Positions 1-6,241 of a DNA stretch of 28,982 nucleotides are shown one piece after another. Source of the DNA: Candidatus Liptonbacteria bacterium. Its GTDB lineage: Bacteria > Patescibacteriota > Minisyncoccia > UBA6257 > 2-01-FULL-56-20. The number at the start of each line of letters is the position of its first letter. Positions within the stretch are counted from its first letter, which is position 1. The notes under the pieces are model-generated. The model was not told the DNA's origin. It did not search any database and worked only from the letters and a program-made list of their open reading frames with translations. Position numbers and translations under genes: made by a program. The stretch covers positions 1 to 28,982 of the forward strand of contig JACRFR010000020.1 of NCBI GenBank assembly GCA_016212635.1. The letters are read 5' to 3'.

Positions 1-1
1 C

Positions 2-157
2 TACGTTCCGGACGCGACCAACGTGACCTATGAGCTGAATGCCAAGATGGAAAGCACCAAGTACTCCAACGGCGGCGGCTCCGACGTGGAATCCACGGAC
101 GGGGGCAATGTTTCGACCGTCTATGAGATCGGTACCGACCCGGGACTGGATCTGTAA
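2..157 (+). CDS. Type IV pilin-like protein, C-terminal fragment
   Basis: Only the last 51 codons are in the window; the start lies upstream. The open frame ends in YEIGTDPGLDL followed by TAA and includes ESTKYSNGGGSDVESTDGGN, which resembles the C-terminal tail of G-type pseudopilins/major pilins seen in Parcubacteria, where a 'STKYSNGG' loop and an acidic end follow a beta sheet. The N-terminal prepilin cleavage site and hydrophobic helix, which would prove the call, cannot be seen. Context supports it: the next gene on the same strand is the assembly ATPase pilB, followed by pilC and more prepilin-like genes. It may be the major pilin of the cluster. The family call rests on recall of similar tails plus neighbourhood. 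Confidence 0.65.
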   Translation, partial: YVPDATNVTYELNAKMESTKYSNGGGSDVESTDGGNVSTVYEIGTDPGLDL

Positions 158-325
158 TTGTTGTAATTGTTCTACGCGCACCGCGCGCCCATCAGTGAAT
201 TACGAATCTGTTTCGAATCTGCGAATGCCGGAAGTTTTTTGGGCTGCTCGTAAATTCGTAATCAATTCGTTATTCGTTGATTGTGCGCCGTGCAGGCGTA
301 GTTGCCGTAGCTTGATGCCCGCCCT
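158..325. repeat. Junction with degenerate 'attcg' repeats, no gene seen
   Basis: This gap between the pilin fragment and pilB carries scattered ATTCG/CGAAT words (for example cgaatctg repeated near 195-225 and cgtaaattcgtaatcaattcg near 249-270) that can pair with each other. The same word family recurs at 11115-11190 and 11415-11486. No convincing open frame or promoter is visible. A short hairpin may end pilin transcription, but no clean stem plus T-run is seen. Confidence 0.5.
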
Positions 326-353
326 TGATACCTGACACCTGATACTTGATACT
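326..353. repeat. Heptamer array TGATACY x4 before pilB
   Basis: Four 7-bp units in tandem: TGATACC, TGACACC, TGATACT, TGATACT. The array ends six bases before the pilB start codon at 360. It is one of about a dozen arrays with a 7-bp unit at gene junctions in this window; the units differ in sequence but not in length. Confidence 0.8.
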
Positions 354-359
354 TATCTC

Positions 360-2075
360 ATGCGCGTACCGGTGCCGATCGATCAGCTCAAAAAAGTTCT
401 GGTCGCGGAACATCTCTTAGCTCCCGACCGGTTCGATCAGCTTTCTATGGAAGCGGATCGCAAGGGTCAGAGCATCTTGGATGTTCTGGTTTTCGAGCAT
501 GCGGTGGAGGCGGGCTATCTCTACACCATCATCTCCCAACTTCTGGGGGTGGAGATGGCCAATATGGAAACCGCCGGTATTGATACGGAAACCCTCAAGC
601 TGCTGCCGGAAGAAGTGGCTCGCCAGCGGCAAGTCATCGCTTTTCGGCGCGAGCCCGACGGCGCCTTGGCCGTGGCGATGGTTGACCCCGGCGACCTGGA
701 GGCAATCAACTTCTTGACCCAGTATCTGCACGCGCGGGTCAAGCCGTACCTGGCCACCGCGTCCGATCTGAACCGCGGATTTACGATCTACGGACTTCAG
801 ACCGCGGGGGACTTCAAGAAGGTGATCGAAGAAAGCGTCCAGGCCTCACTGCATAGCCGTTCGCGCAGCGCCGAGGAAGCGGCCGCGGACCTGCCCATCG
901 TGTCCGTGGTGGACAATCTGATCTCTTACGCCGCGGCCTCCCGCGCTTCCGATATCCATATTGAGGCGCTGGAGGACAGCATTCTGATCCGTTACCGGAT
1001 TGATGGCATTCTGTACGAGGTTATGCGCGTGCCGAAGCAAGTCCACCCTGGGCTGGTGGCCCGGATCAAACTCCTCTCGGCGCTCAAGATCGACGAACAT
1101 TACCACCCGCAAGACGGTCGGTTCCGGTTCCAGTTGGTGAACCAAGCCATTGATATCCGAGTCTCGATCTTGCCGACCTACCATGGCGAGAAGCTTGTTT
1201 TGCGCTTACTGCCGGCTACGGACAAACCCTTGTCCCTAGAAGAGATCGGACTCGCTCCGGAAGCTGCCGACATGGTCGCGCGCAACTTGAAGAAGGCATA
1301 CGGCATGGTTCTGACTTGCGGACCAACCGGCTCCGGCAAATCGACCACCTTGTACGCGCTCTTGAGTATCTTGAATAGTCCCGGGGTCAACATTGTTACC
1401 GTCGAGGATCCGGTGGAATACAATATCCGCTACGTGAATCAGACCCAGATCAATCCTCAGGCCGGCATTACTTTCGCCAGCGGACTTCGCTCCATTCTCC
1501 GACAGGATCCGAATATCATCATGGTAGGCGAAATACGAGACAGCGAAACCGCGGGCATTGCCGTCCAGGCCGCGCTGACCGGCCACTTATTACTGTCCAC
1601 CCTGCATACCAACGATGCCATCACCGCAATTCCGCGCTTATTCGACCTGGAAGTGCCCCCGTTCTTGGCGGCGTCGGTTCTGAACGTGATAATTGCCCAG
1701 CGCCTGGTCCGGCGCGTTTGCTCCTCTTGCATCCAATCTGTTGATCACAGCCCGACGATCGAAAAGGCCATCACCGACCAGGTCCGACTGCTGGGTCTGG
1801 ACCCCAAAGTTGTAGCCATGCCGCGGACATTGTACCGAGGTCAAGGATGCGGCGCCTGCGCTGCGAGCGGTTACCGCGGCCGTCTGGGCATCTTCGAGGT
1901 GGTGGAGATCAATCCTCAAATCAAAGAAATTATCAGCAGTCCCGGTTTCAAGTTGGAAAAAATTCAGGCTGCGGTTCGAGCCGCGGGCATGAAGACCATG
2001 TTCGAGGATGGTTTGGCCAAAGCCGAGCTTGGCCTGACCACGGTGGAAGAAGTGCTAAGGGTGGTCAGAGAGTAA
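360..2075 (+). CDS. pilB: Type IV pilus assembly ATPase PilB (GspE/PulE family)
   Basis: 571 aa, the usual length for this hexameric AAA-like ATPase that powers pilin insertion from the cytoplasmic side. An N-terminal MshEN-like domain covers about residues 1-145. The Walker A motif GPTGSGKSTT is near residue 322, the Asp box and Walker B-like stretch DPNIIMVGEIRDSETA near 380-395, and the His box GHLLLSTLHTNDA follows. Two CxxC pairs, VCSSC near 452 and CGACAASGYRGR near 496, form the zinc site typical of PilB/GspE rather than of the retraction ATPase PilT. The ATG at 360 gives a complete N-terminus; there is no Shine-Dalgarno site, and a 7-bp repeat array lies directly upstream. pilC follows after 149 nt. 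No pilT is present in the window, so retraction, if any, is encoded elsewhere. Confidence 0.95.
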   Translation: MRVPVPIDQLKKVLVAEHLLAPDRFDQLSMEADRKGQSILDVLVFEHAVEAGYLYTIISQLLGVEMANMETAGIDTETLKLLPEEVARQRQVIAFRREPDGALAVAMVDPGDLEAINFLTQYLHARVKPYLATASDLNRGFTIYGLQTAGDFKKVIEESVQASLHSRSRSAEEAAADLPIVSVVDNLISYAAASRASDIHIEALEDSILIRYRIDGILYEVMRVPKQVHPGLVARIKLLSALKIDEHYHPQDGRFRFQLVNQAIDIRVSILPTYHGEKLVLRLLPATDKPLSLEEIGLAPEAADMVARNLKKAYGMVLTCGPTGSGKSTTLYALLSILNSPGVNIVTVEDPVEYNIRYVNQTQINPQAGITFASGLRSILRQDPNIIMVGEIRDSETAGIAVQAALTGHLLLSTLHTNDAITAIPRLFDLEVPPFLAASVLNVIIAQRLVRRVCSSCIQSVDHSPTIEKAITDQVRLLGLDPKVVAMPRTLYRGQGCGACAASGYRGRLGIFEVVEINPQIKEIISSPGFKLEKIQAAVRAAGMKTMFEDGLAKAELGLTTVEEVLRVVRE

Positions 2076-2082
2076 TCGCAGG

Positions 2083-2222
2083 AGTAATCGCAAATAACGC
2101 GAATTAGAGAGGTAATAATGCGAATGGGCAAATAGGCAAAATAGAATTATAATCATCCCGCATGATTCTTTCATTATCCGGATTTGCGTTATTTGCTTAA
2201 ATTTGCGTTATTTGCGATAACT
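2083..2222. repeat. Inverted repeat filling the pilB-pilC junction
   Basis: The left arm at 2083-2100 (AGTAATCGCAAATAACGC) is the reverse complement of the right arm at 2205-2222 with one mismatch in 18. The right arm ends two bases before the pilC start at 2225, so a read-through transcript could fold the start codon next to a long stem. A further copy of GCGTTATTTGC lies near 2186. Related words (atcgcaaataacgc) recur after the surface gene at 17967-18005, so this is a dispersed family. Confidence 0.75.
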
Positions 2223-2224
2223 CT

Positions 2225-3430
2225 ATGCTTTTTCACTACATTGCCAGCGATAAACGCGAGACGGTGGTAGAAGGTGATTTGGACGCACCGGATCTGAACC
2301 ACGTACTCCAATTTCTGTCCGCCAAAGAACTCCGGCCGGTCAGCGTCAAACCGATCAAGGAATTGCGGGCCCAGGTCCAGCCGCTTTTCGGCAAGATAAA
2401 CATCAGCGACAAAGTCTTTCTGACCAAGTATTTGTCGCTAATGCTCAAGGTTGGCACGGACCTGATGTCCGCGATCAACATCCTGATCGCGGATTTCGAC
2501 AAACCCTCGATGAAGATGTTCCTGATCGAAGTTCGGAATAATCTGAGCCGCGGGTTGCCATTCTACCAAGCATTCGCCCGCTACCCCCAAGTGTTCTCGG
2601 CAGTTATGGTGAATTTGATCAAGGCGGCGGAAGCCTCCGGCAATCTCCAACGGACGTTCGAGGACATGAGCACGTCCCTGGAAAAAGAGTCGGAATTACG
2701 CAAGCGGGTGAAGTCCGCCCTGATCTACCCGATAATCCTGCTGGTAGTCGGCACCTCGATCTTTATCTTTCTGTCATTGTTCGCTCTGCCTCGGATCGCC
2801 AAAGTATTCTTGGATAGCGGCATCAAACCGCCGACCTTCTCTCGGATCGTCTTTGGGGTCGGTTTGTTCGTGGGCGACCACTCCATTGCTCTGCTGGTCG
2901 GCTTCATTATTTTGGGCATTCTGGCCTACCTGATTTTGGGCAGAACCGAATCCGGCCGCCGTTTCCTGCGCCGCTTTTTGGCGCACTTACCGATCATTCG
3001 CAATATTTATCGGGATCTGGCGGTCCAGCGCTTTGCTTCAACTTTCAGTCTCTTGTTGCGCGCCGGTTTGCCGATCATTCAAGCGACCAAAATTACCGCC
3101 GACGTGGTGGGCTTAGACGAGCTCCGAGTGGCCTTGATCCGGATCGCGGACGACGGCTTGGCCAAGGGGCTGACCATCGGCGAGGCTTTCCGGCGGGAGC
3201 CGGACTTTCCGAGAGTGGTAACTAACTTGGTGGCCATCTCGGAGAAAGCCGGTCACCTAGAGGATGTGCTGGGAACCCTGGCCGATTTCTATGCCTCTAA
3301 TATCGATGCCAGCGTCCGGCAAGTGGTGGCCTTTATTGAACCCGCGCTGTTGCTGGTCATGGGTATTTTGGTGGCGACCATCGCGCTCGCGATCATCGTG
3401 CCGATCTATCAGCTGACCAGCCAGTTCTAG
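2225..3430 (+). CDS. pilC: Type IV pilus inner-membrane platform protein PilC (GspF family)
   Basis: 401 aa, normal for GspF/PilC proteins. Two repeated cytoplasmic T2SSF domains are visible. The first, about residues 60-165, contains FLTKYLSLMLKVGTDLMSAI and LIKAAEASGNL. The second, about 265-370, contains RFASTFSLLLRAGLPIIQAT and LVAISEKAGHLEDVL. Membrane segments lie near 167-190, 215-238 and 370-395 (ALLLVMGILVATIALAIIVPIY). The protein bridges the PilB ATPase and PilM/PilN ring and helps load pilins. The start at 2225 sits just after an inverted-repeat arm and has no Shine-Dalgarno site. The stop is followed at once by a purine-rich heptamer array. Confidence 0.95.
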   Translation: MLFHYIASDKRETVVEGDLDAPDLNHVLQFLSAKELRPVSVKPIKELRAQVQPLFGKINISDKVFLTKYLSLMLKVGTDLMSAINILIADFDKPSMKMFLIEVRNNLSRGLPFYQAFARYPQVFSAVMVNLIKAAEASGNLQRTFEDMSTSLEKESELRKRVKSALIYPIILLVVGTSIFIFLSLFALPRIAKVFLDSGIKPPTFSRIVFGVGLFVGDHSIALLVGFIILGILAYLILGRTESGRRFLRRFLAHLPIIRNIYRDLAVQRFASTFSLLLRAGLPIIQATKITADVVGLDELRVALIRIADDGLAKGLTIGEAFRREPDFPRVVTNLVAISEKAGHLEDVLGTLADFYASNIDASVRQVVAFIEPALLLVMGILVATIALAIIVPIYQLTSQF

Positions 3431-3433
3431 GAA

Positions 3434-3468
3434 AGCGAAGAGCGAGGAGGGAAGAGTGAAGAGTAAGG
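3434..3468. repeat. Purine heptamer array, left arm before prepilin gene
   Basis: Five degenerate 7-bp units: AGCGAAG, AGCGAGG, AGGGAAG, AGTGAAG, AGTAAGG, starting three bases after the pilC stop. It is complementary, apart from one mismatch over 16 bases, to the CTCCTCG array at 3554-3581 inside the next gene, so the two can form a stem with the promoter and start codon in the loop. Confidence 0.8.
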
Positions 3469-3501
3469 GGAAGGCGAATAGCAGGAAAAAACCGGACGGG
3501 G

Positions 3502-3507
3502 TACAAT
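3502..3507 (+). promoter_or_regulatory. -10-like box TACAAT, leaderless arrangement
   Basis: TACAAT ends seven bases before the ATG at 3515. Transcription normally starts about seven bases after the -10 box, so an mRNA made here would begin at or next to the start codon. No Shine-Dalgarno site is present and no good -35 box is seen. The same arrangement is found before the next two pilin-type genes. Confidence 0.5.
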
Positions 3508-3514
3508 AATAGAC

Positions 3515-4048
3515 ATGGGGAAACTCTTTGCTTTCCGTATGTATTTTCGGAAGCTCCTCGCTCCTCGCTCCTCGCTCCTCGCTAGTCATGCGGGTTTCAC
3601 CCTGGTGGAGACCATGCTGGTCATCGGCGTTATGGTAATTATGGCGATCTTGATAGTCGCGACGCTCTATGGCCGAAAGGGTGGGACCGAATTGGACAAC
3701 ACCAATCGTCGGATCGCGACCCTGCTCCGAGAAGCGCAGAGCCGGTCCATGGCGCAAGCGTCTTCCACCAATTGGGGCATACACCTGGAAAACAGCACTA
3801 ACACCACGCCTTTCTACGCCTTGTTCTACGGCACCTACAGTACCAGCAGCCGCATTGGTTACTACGCCTTGCCCGCGGATGTCGGCTACGCGACCTCTAC
3901 CATCGCGTCCGGCGCCGCCGTCGAGCTTTCTTTTGCGCAGATCACGGGCACCGTCCCGGCCACCACCAGCATCACCTTGTTCCGCCGGAGCATGACCAGC
4001 CAAACCACTACTATCACCGTGACCCCGTCCGGAGCGGTCAGCTTTTAG
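3515..4048 (+). CDS. Prepilin-like protein, GspH/FimT type
   Basis: 177 aa. A prepilin peptidase site AG/FTLVE places cleavage after Gly27, with the conserved Glu at mature position 5, followed by a hydrophobic helix (MLVIGVMVIMAILIVATLY). The stretch NRRIATLLREAQSRSMAQAS after the helix is typical of GspH/FimT minor pseudopilins, which prime or tip the fibre. The C-terminal half is Ser/Thr-rich beta structure. The leader is unusual: residues 14-24 (LLAPRSSLLAS) are encoded by four perfect CTCCTCG heptamers, read through all three frames. A second in-frame ATG at 3539 would still leave the repeat in the coding region. Membership of the pilus operon is clear; the exact role as minor or major pilin is inferred. 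Confidence 0.85.
   Translation: MGKLFAFRMYFRKLLAPRSSLLASHAGFTLVETMLVIGVMVIMAILIVATLYGRKGGTELDNTNRRIATLLREAQSRSMAQASSTNWGIHLENSTNTTPFYALFYGTYSTSSRIGYYALPADVGYATSTIASGAAVELSFAQITGTVPATTSITLFRRSMTSQTTTITVTPSGAVSF
3554..3581. repeat. CTCCTCG x4 inside a prepilin leader
   Basis: Four perfect tandem copies of CTCCTCG plus two further bases. The array is within the coding sequence and specifies the basic/hydrophobic part of the prepilin leader. Loss or gain of one unit would shift the frame of the whole gene. It can pair with the purine array at 3434-3468. Confidence 0.9.
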
Positions 4049-4051
4049 CAA

Positions 4052-4086
4052 AGCGAAGAGCGAAGAGCGAAAAGGGAAAAGCGGGG
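4052..4086. repeat. Purine heptamer array AGCGAAG, left arm
   Basis: Units AGCGAAG, AGCGAAG, AGCGAAA, AGGGAAA, AGCGGGG begin three bases after the stop codon of the first prepilin gene. The array is complementary in large part to the pyrimidine array at 4138-4179 inside the next gene, repeating the layout of the previous junction. Confidence 0.8.
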
Positions 4087-4111
4087 AGATGGAAAGAAGG
4101 GTCAAAGACAT

Positions 4112-4117
4112 TATACT
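4112..4117 (+). promoter_or_regulatory. -10-like box TATACT near start codon
   Basis: TATACT ends nine bases before the ATG at 4127, which suggests a leaderless or nearly leaderless transcript. The bases GAGGAA directly before the ATG resemble a Shine-Dalgarno site but touch the start codon, too close for normal use. It lies in the loop between the two complementary heptamer arrays. Confidence 0.5.
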
Positions 4118-4126
4118 AAAGAGGAA

Positions 4127-4780
4127 ATGCGAATAATCCGCTCTCCGCTCTCCGCTCTCCGCTCCTCGCTCCTCGCTTCTCAGGCGGGTCAGTCCTTGAT
4201 CGAACTGCTGGTCGCGGCGGCGGTCGGCACGATCATGATCATCGGCGCGCTGACCGTAATTGCGCCCTCTCTGAAAAGCAACAGTCAAGCGAACCAAACC
4301 CAGGTCAGCAACGCGCTGGGTAAGGAACTGCTGGATAATGTCCGGGTGCTGGCCGAGTCCAATTGGCACGCAATTTATGACCTGAATCACGGCAGCGGCA
4401 ACCATTACTATTTGGTCACGACCTCCACCCCCTTCAGCGCGACCTCGGGCAGCGAAACCGTGACGGTGGCCACCAGCACTTTCCAGCGCTACTTCTATGT
4501 GGAAAATGTCAATCGGGACGCGGAGGGCAGTATTGTCGCCTCCGGCGGTACCAATGATCCTTCCACCCAAAAAGTTTCCGTAGTCTTCCAGGGACCCCAG
4601 GGCCAAAGCCGCACTATGTCCGTCTATTTCACCCGCTACTTGAACAATGTTTTCTGGCAAACCGATTGGTCCAGCGGCAGCGGCCAGACCGGGCCGGTAT
4701 CCAGTACGGTCAACAGTTTTGCCTCCTCGACCAATATTAATTTCAGTACCACCTCCGGGTCCATTCGGATCGATCTATAA
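4127..4780 (+). CDS. Prepilin-like protein
   Basis: 217 aa. The prepilin motif AG/QSLIELL puts cleavage after Gly21 with Glu at mature position 5, followed by the hydrophobic helix LVAAAVGTIMIIGALTVIAP. The rest is rich in Ser, Thr and Asn and looks like an extracellular beta domain, including SVVFQGPQGQSRTMSVYFTRYLNN, as in PilV/GspI-like minor pilins of Parcubacteria. Residues about 5-18 (RSPLSALRSSLLAS) are encoded by a heptamer array. It is seven bases upstream of the next gene and on the same strand. Identity as a minor pilin is supported by the leader and helix; the function within the fibre is inferred. Confidence 0.8.
   Translation: MRIIRSPLSALRSSLLASQAGQSLIELLVAAAVGTIMIIGALTVIAPSLKSNSQANQTQVSNALGKELLDNVRVLAESNWHAIYDLNHGSGNHYYLVTTSTPFSATSGSETVTVATSTFQRYFYVENVNRDAEGSIVASGGTNDPSTQKVSVVFQGPQGQSRTMSVYFTRYLNNVFWQTDWSSGSGQTGPVSSTVNSFASSTNINFSTTSGSIRIDL
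4138..4179. repeat. CCGCTCT-type heptamer array (6 units) inside a prepilin leader
   Basis: Units CCGCTCT x3, CCGCTCC, TCGCTCC, TCGCTTC run without interruption in the coding sequence and encode most of the leader before the AG/QSLIE cleavage site. The array is complementary to the purine array at 4052-4086. Confidence 0.9.
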
Positions 4781-4787
4781 AAACTAC

Positions 4788-5699
4788 ATGTCGGCCCTTC
4801 GGAATTTCTGGAAACATTTGTCCCGCGGGCGCGTTTTGCGTCTCGCCTGCGGCTGGTTGATCGGCCTGGTTCTGGCCAGTTCGGCGGGGCTTGTTTGGTG
4901 GCAGATCGTTCGTGCGACCACCAACATCCACGCGGGAGACACCGAGCGCTATGCCTGGAATGACCTCATGGGTTGGATCGACTTTTACGGCACCGACACG
5001 GTCACAGTCTCGTCCCAAGATCTAGTCGGCTATGCCAGCACCACCGCCGGGGATGTTTCCCTGGATTGTCACACCACTCGCGGGGGAGATATTTGCGCCA
5101 CCTCGACCTACCAGGTCACCAATGACGGGCTGGGCAACTTGTCGGGTTACGGTTGGAATGATAACTACGGCTGGATCAGCTTCGACTGCAACAACGAGGG
5201 CAGTTGTAGCACCTCCAGTTATCGGGCGTACATCAATCCCAGCAATGGCACTTTCAGCAATTATGCTTGGAACGATATCGCCGGCTGGATCAGCATGAAC
5301 TGTCAGGATCCGGGCACTTGCGCCTCCTATAACTACAAAGTAGCCACGGACTGGATCGCCACTTCCACCACCGGGATCCTGGATTCGGCCACGTATGACA
5401 CCGGCGTATCCGGAGGCGCCCAGATCAATTCTTTGATCTGGTACGGGAGTATGCCGGCGGACACGGATGTCCGTTTCCAACTGGCCACGGCCAGCGCCAC
5501 CAGCGGGCCGTGGAATTATATCGGTTCGGATGGCACCGCCTACTCTTATTACACGGCGGCTTCGGGCACGCCCATAGAACTGGACTACACCCTGCATAAC
5601 AACCAGCGCTACTTTCGTTACCGGGTGACTCTCGTTTCCGACCAGGCCCAGCGCCAAACGCCCCGAGTGGATGACGTGGTGGTTAATTGGAGCCCGTAG
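4788..5699 (+). CDS. Secreted protein with GWI repeats, in the pilus operon
   Basis: 303 aa from the ATG at 4788, seven bases after the previous stop. The open frame extends further upstream but would overlap the prepilin gene, and this start gives a proper N-terminal signal anchor (basic stretch, then ACGWLIGLVLASSAGLVWW). Three copies of a repeat follow: YAWNDLMGWIDF, YGWNDNYGWISFDC and YAWNDIAGWISMNC, at about residues 52-63, 121-135 and 162-176. The second and third carry nearby cysteines that could form disulfides. The C-terminal part (DSATYDTGVSGGAQINSLIW to the end) looks like a jelly-roll or Ig-like beta domain. Such 'WxxxxGWI' repeats are recurrent in Parcubacteria surface proteins, without a known function. 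Its location between pilin genes suggests a pilus-associated or tip protein, which is inference. Confidence 0.75.
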   Translation: MSALRNFWKHLSRGRVLRLACGWLIGLVLASSAGLVWWQIVRATTNIHAGDTERYAWNDLMGWIDFYGTDTVTVSSQDLVGYASTTAGDVSLDCHTTRGGDICATSTYQVTNDGLGNLSGYGWNDNYGWISFDCNNEGSCSTSSYRAYINPSNGTFSNYAWNDIAGWISMNCQDPGTCASYNYKVATDWIATSTTGILDSATYDTGVSGGAQINSLIWYGSMPADTDVRFQLATASATSGPWNYIGSDGTAYSYYTAASGTPIELDYTLHNNQRYFRYRVTLVSDQAQRQTPRVDDVVVNWSP

Positions 5700-5704
5700 G
5701 GGAA

Positions 5705-5760
5705 GTGAGTAGGGAGTAGCAAGTAGTGAGTAGAGAAGAGAGCAGGGGGTAGGGAGTAGC
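5705..5760. repeat. Purine heptamer array GTGAGTA/GGGAGTA, left arm
   Basis: Units GTGAGTA, GGGAGTA, GCAAGTA, GTGAGTA followed by more degenerate GAG/GTA-rich units. It is complementary to the TACTCCC array at 5816-5843 in the next gene, giving the third example of the same layout in this operon. Confidence 0.8.
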
Positions 5761-5772
5761 GGGTGGATACGC

Positions 5773-5778
5773 TATACT
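5773..5778 (+). promoter_or_regulatory. -10-like box TATACT, leaderless arrangement
   Basis: TATACT ends six bases before the GTG start at 5785, so transcription would start at the start codon. No Shine-Dalgarno site is seen. The box lies between the two complementary heptamer arms. Confidence 0.5.
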
Positions 5779-5784
5779 TATAAG

Positions 5785-6240
5785 GTGCAAAGACAACGCT
5801 CCGCTCCCCATACTCTACTCCCTACTCCCTACTCCCTACTCCCTGCCCCGGGCCAGGCCGCGCTGTCCTTGGTGTTTTTGATCGGCGGCATTATTATTCT
5901 AATCGGCGTCACCGTCGCCTTCCTCTCCTTTAGCTCGGTCAATACCAGTTTCGGCTTCCAATCCGCGCAAAGCGCCGAAGATGTGGCCGCGGCGGGCGCG
6001 AACGACGCCTTACTGCAGATTGTCCGTAACAAGTCTTTTGCCAGCGCCGGTTATGCCATGCCTCTGGGCAGCAATTCCGCGACCGTGACGGTCGCCCAAA
6101 ACAGTCCCGCGACCAACCAAGCGACCATTACTTCCCAGGCCACGGTTTCCGGTTATGTCCGCAAACTGCAGGTCGTCGTGGAAATTAACGCGACCACCGG
6201 CCAAACTTCCATTCTGTCGTGGCAAAGCTTGACGCTGTAA
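5785..6240 (+). CDS. PilX-like minor pilin (prepilin-like)
   Basis: 151 aa from a GTG start. The leader ends in APG/QAALSLVFLIGG and is followed by a hydrophobic helix (LVFLIGGIIILIGVTVAFLSF), then a small, Ser/Ala/Thr-rich domain beginning FGFQSAQSAEDVAAAGANDAL. The pattern 'AA..GANDALL' after the helix is like PilX_N proteins. The Glu expected at mature position 5 is replaced by Ser, which occurs in some minor pilins. Residues about 10-22 are encoded by four perfect TACTCCC heptamers. The pilM-type gene follows after one base. Sure of pilus membership, less sure of subtype. Confidence 0.75.
   Translation: MQRQRSAPHTLLPTPYSLLPAPGQAALSLVFLIGGIIILIGVTVAFLSFSSVNTSFGFQSAQSAEDVAAAGANDALLQIVRNKSFASAGYAMPLGSNSATVTVAQNSPATNQATITSQATVSGYVRKLQVVVEINATTGQTSILSWQSLTL
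5816..5843. repeat. TACTCCC x4 inside a minor pilin leader
   Basis: Four perfect tandem heptamers in the coding sequence; one unit more or less would shift the reading frame. The array encodes the LLPTPYSLLP part of the leader. Confidence 0.9.
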
Positions 6241-6241
6241 C

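Noticed and set aside
3257..4660. 467-codon open frame on the minus strand across pilC and two prepilin genes
   Set aside because: It is antisense to genes with clear pilus motifs, has a low-complexity Arg/Gly/His-rich composition and no recognisable domain; part of it is the translated repeat. A by-product of high GC.
4647..4787. N-terminal extension of the GWI-repeat gene
   Set aside because: It would overlap the prepilin gene by 134 bases; the ATG at 4788 gives a normal signal anchor.
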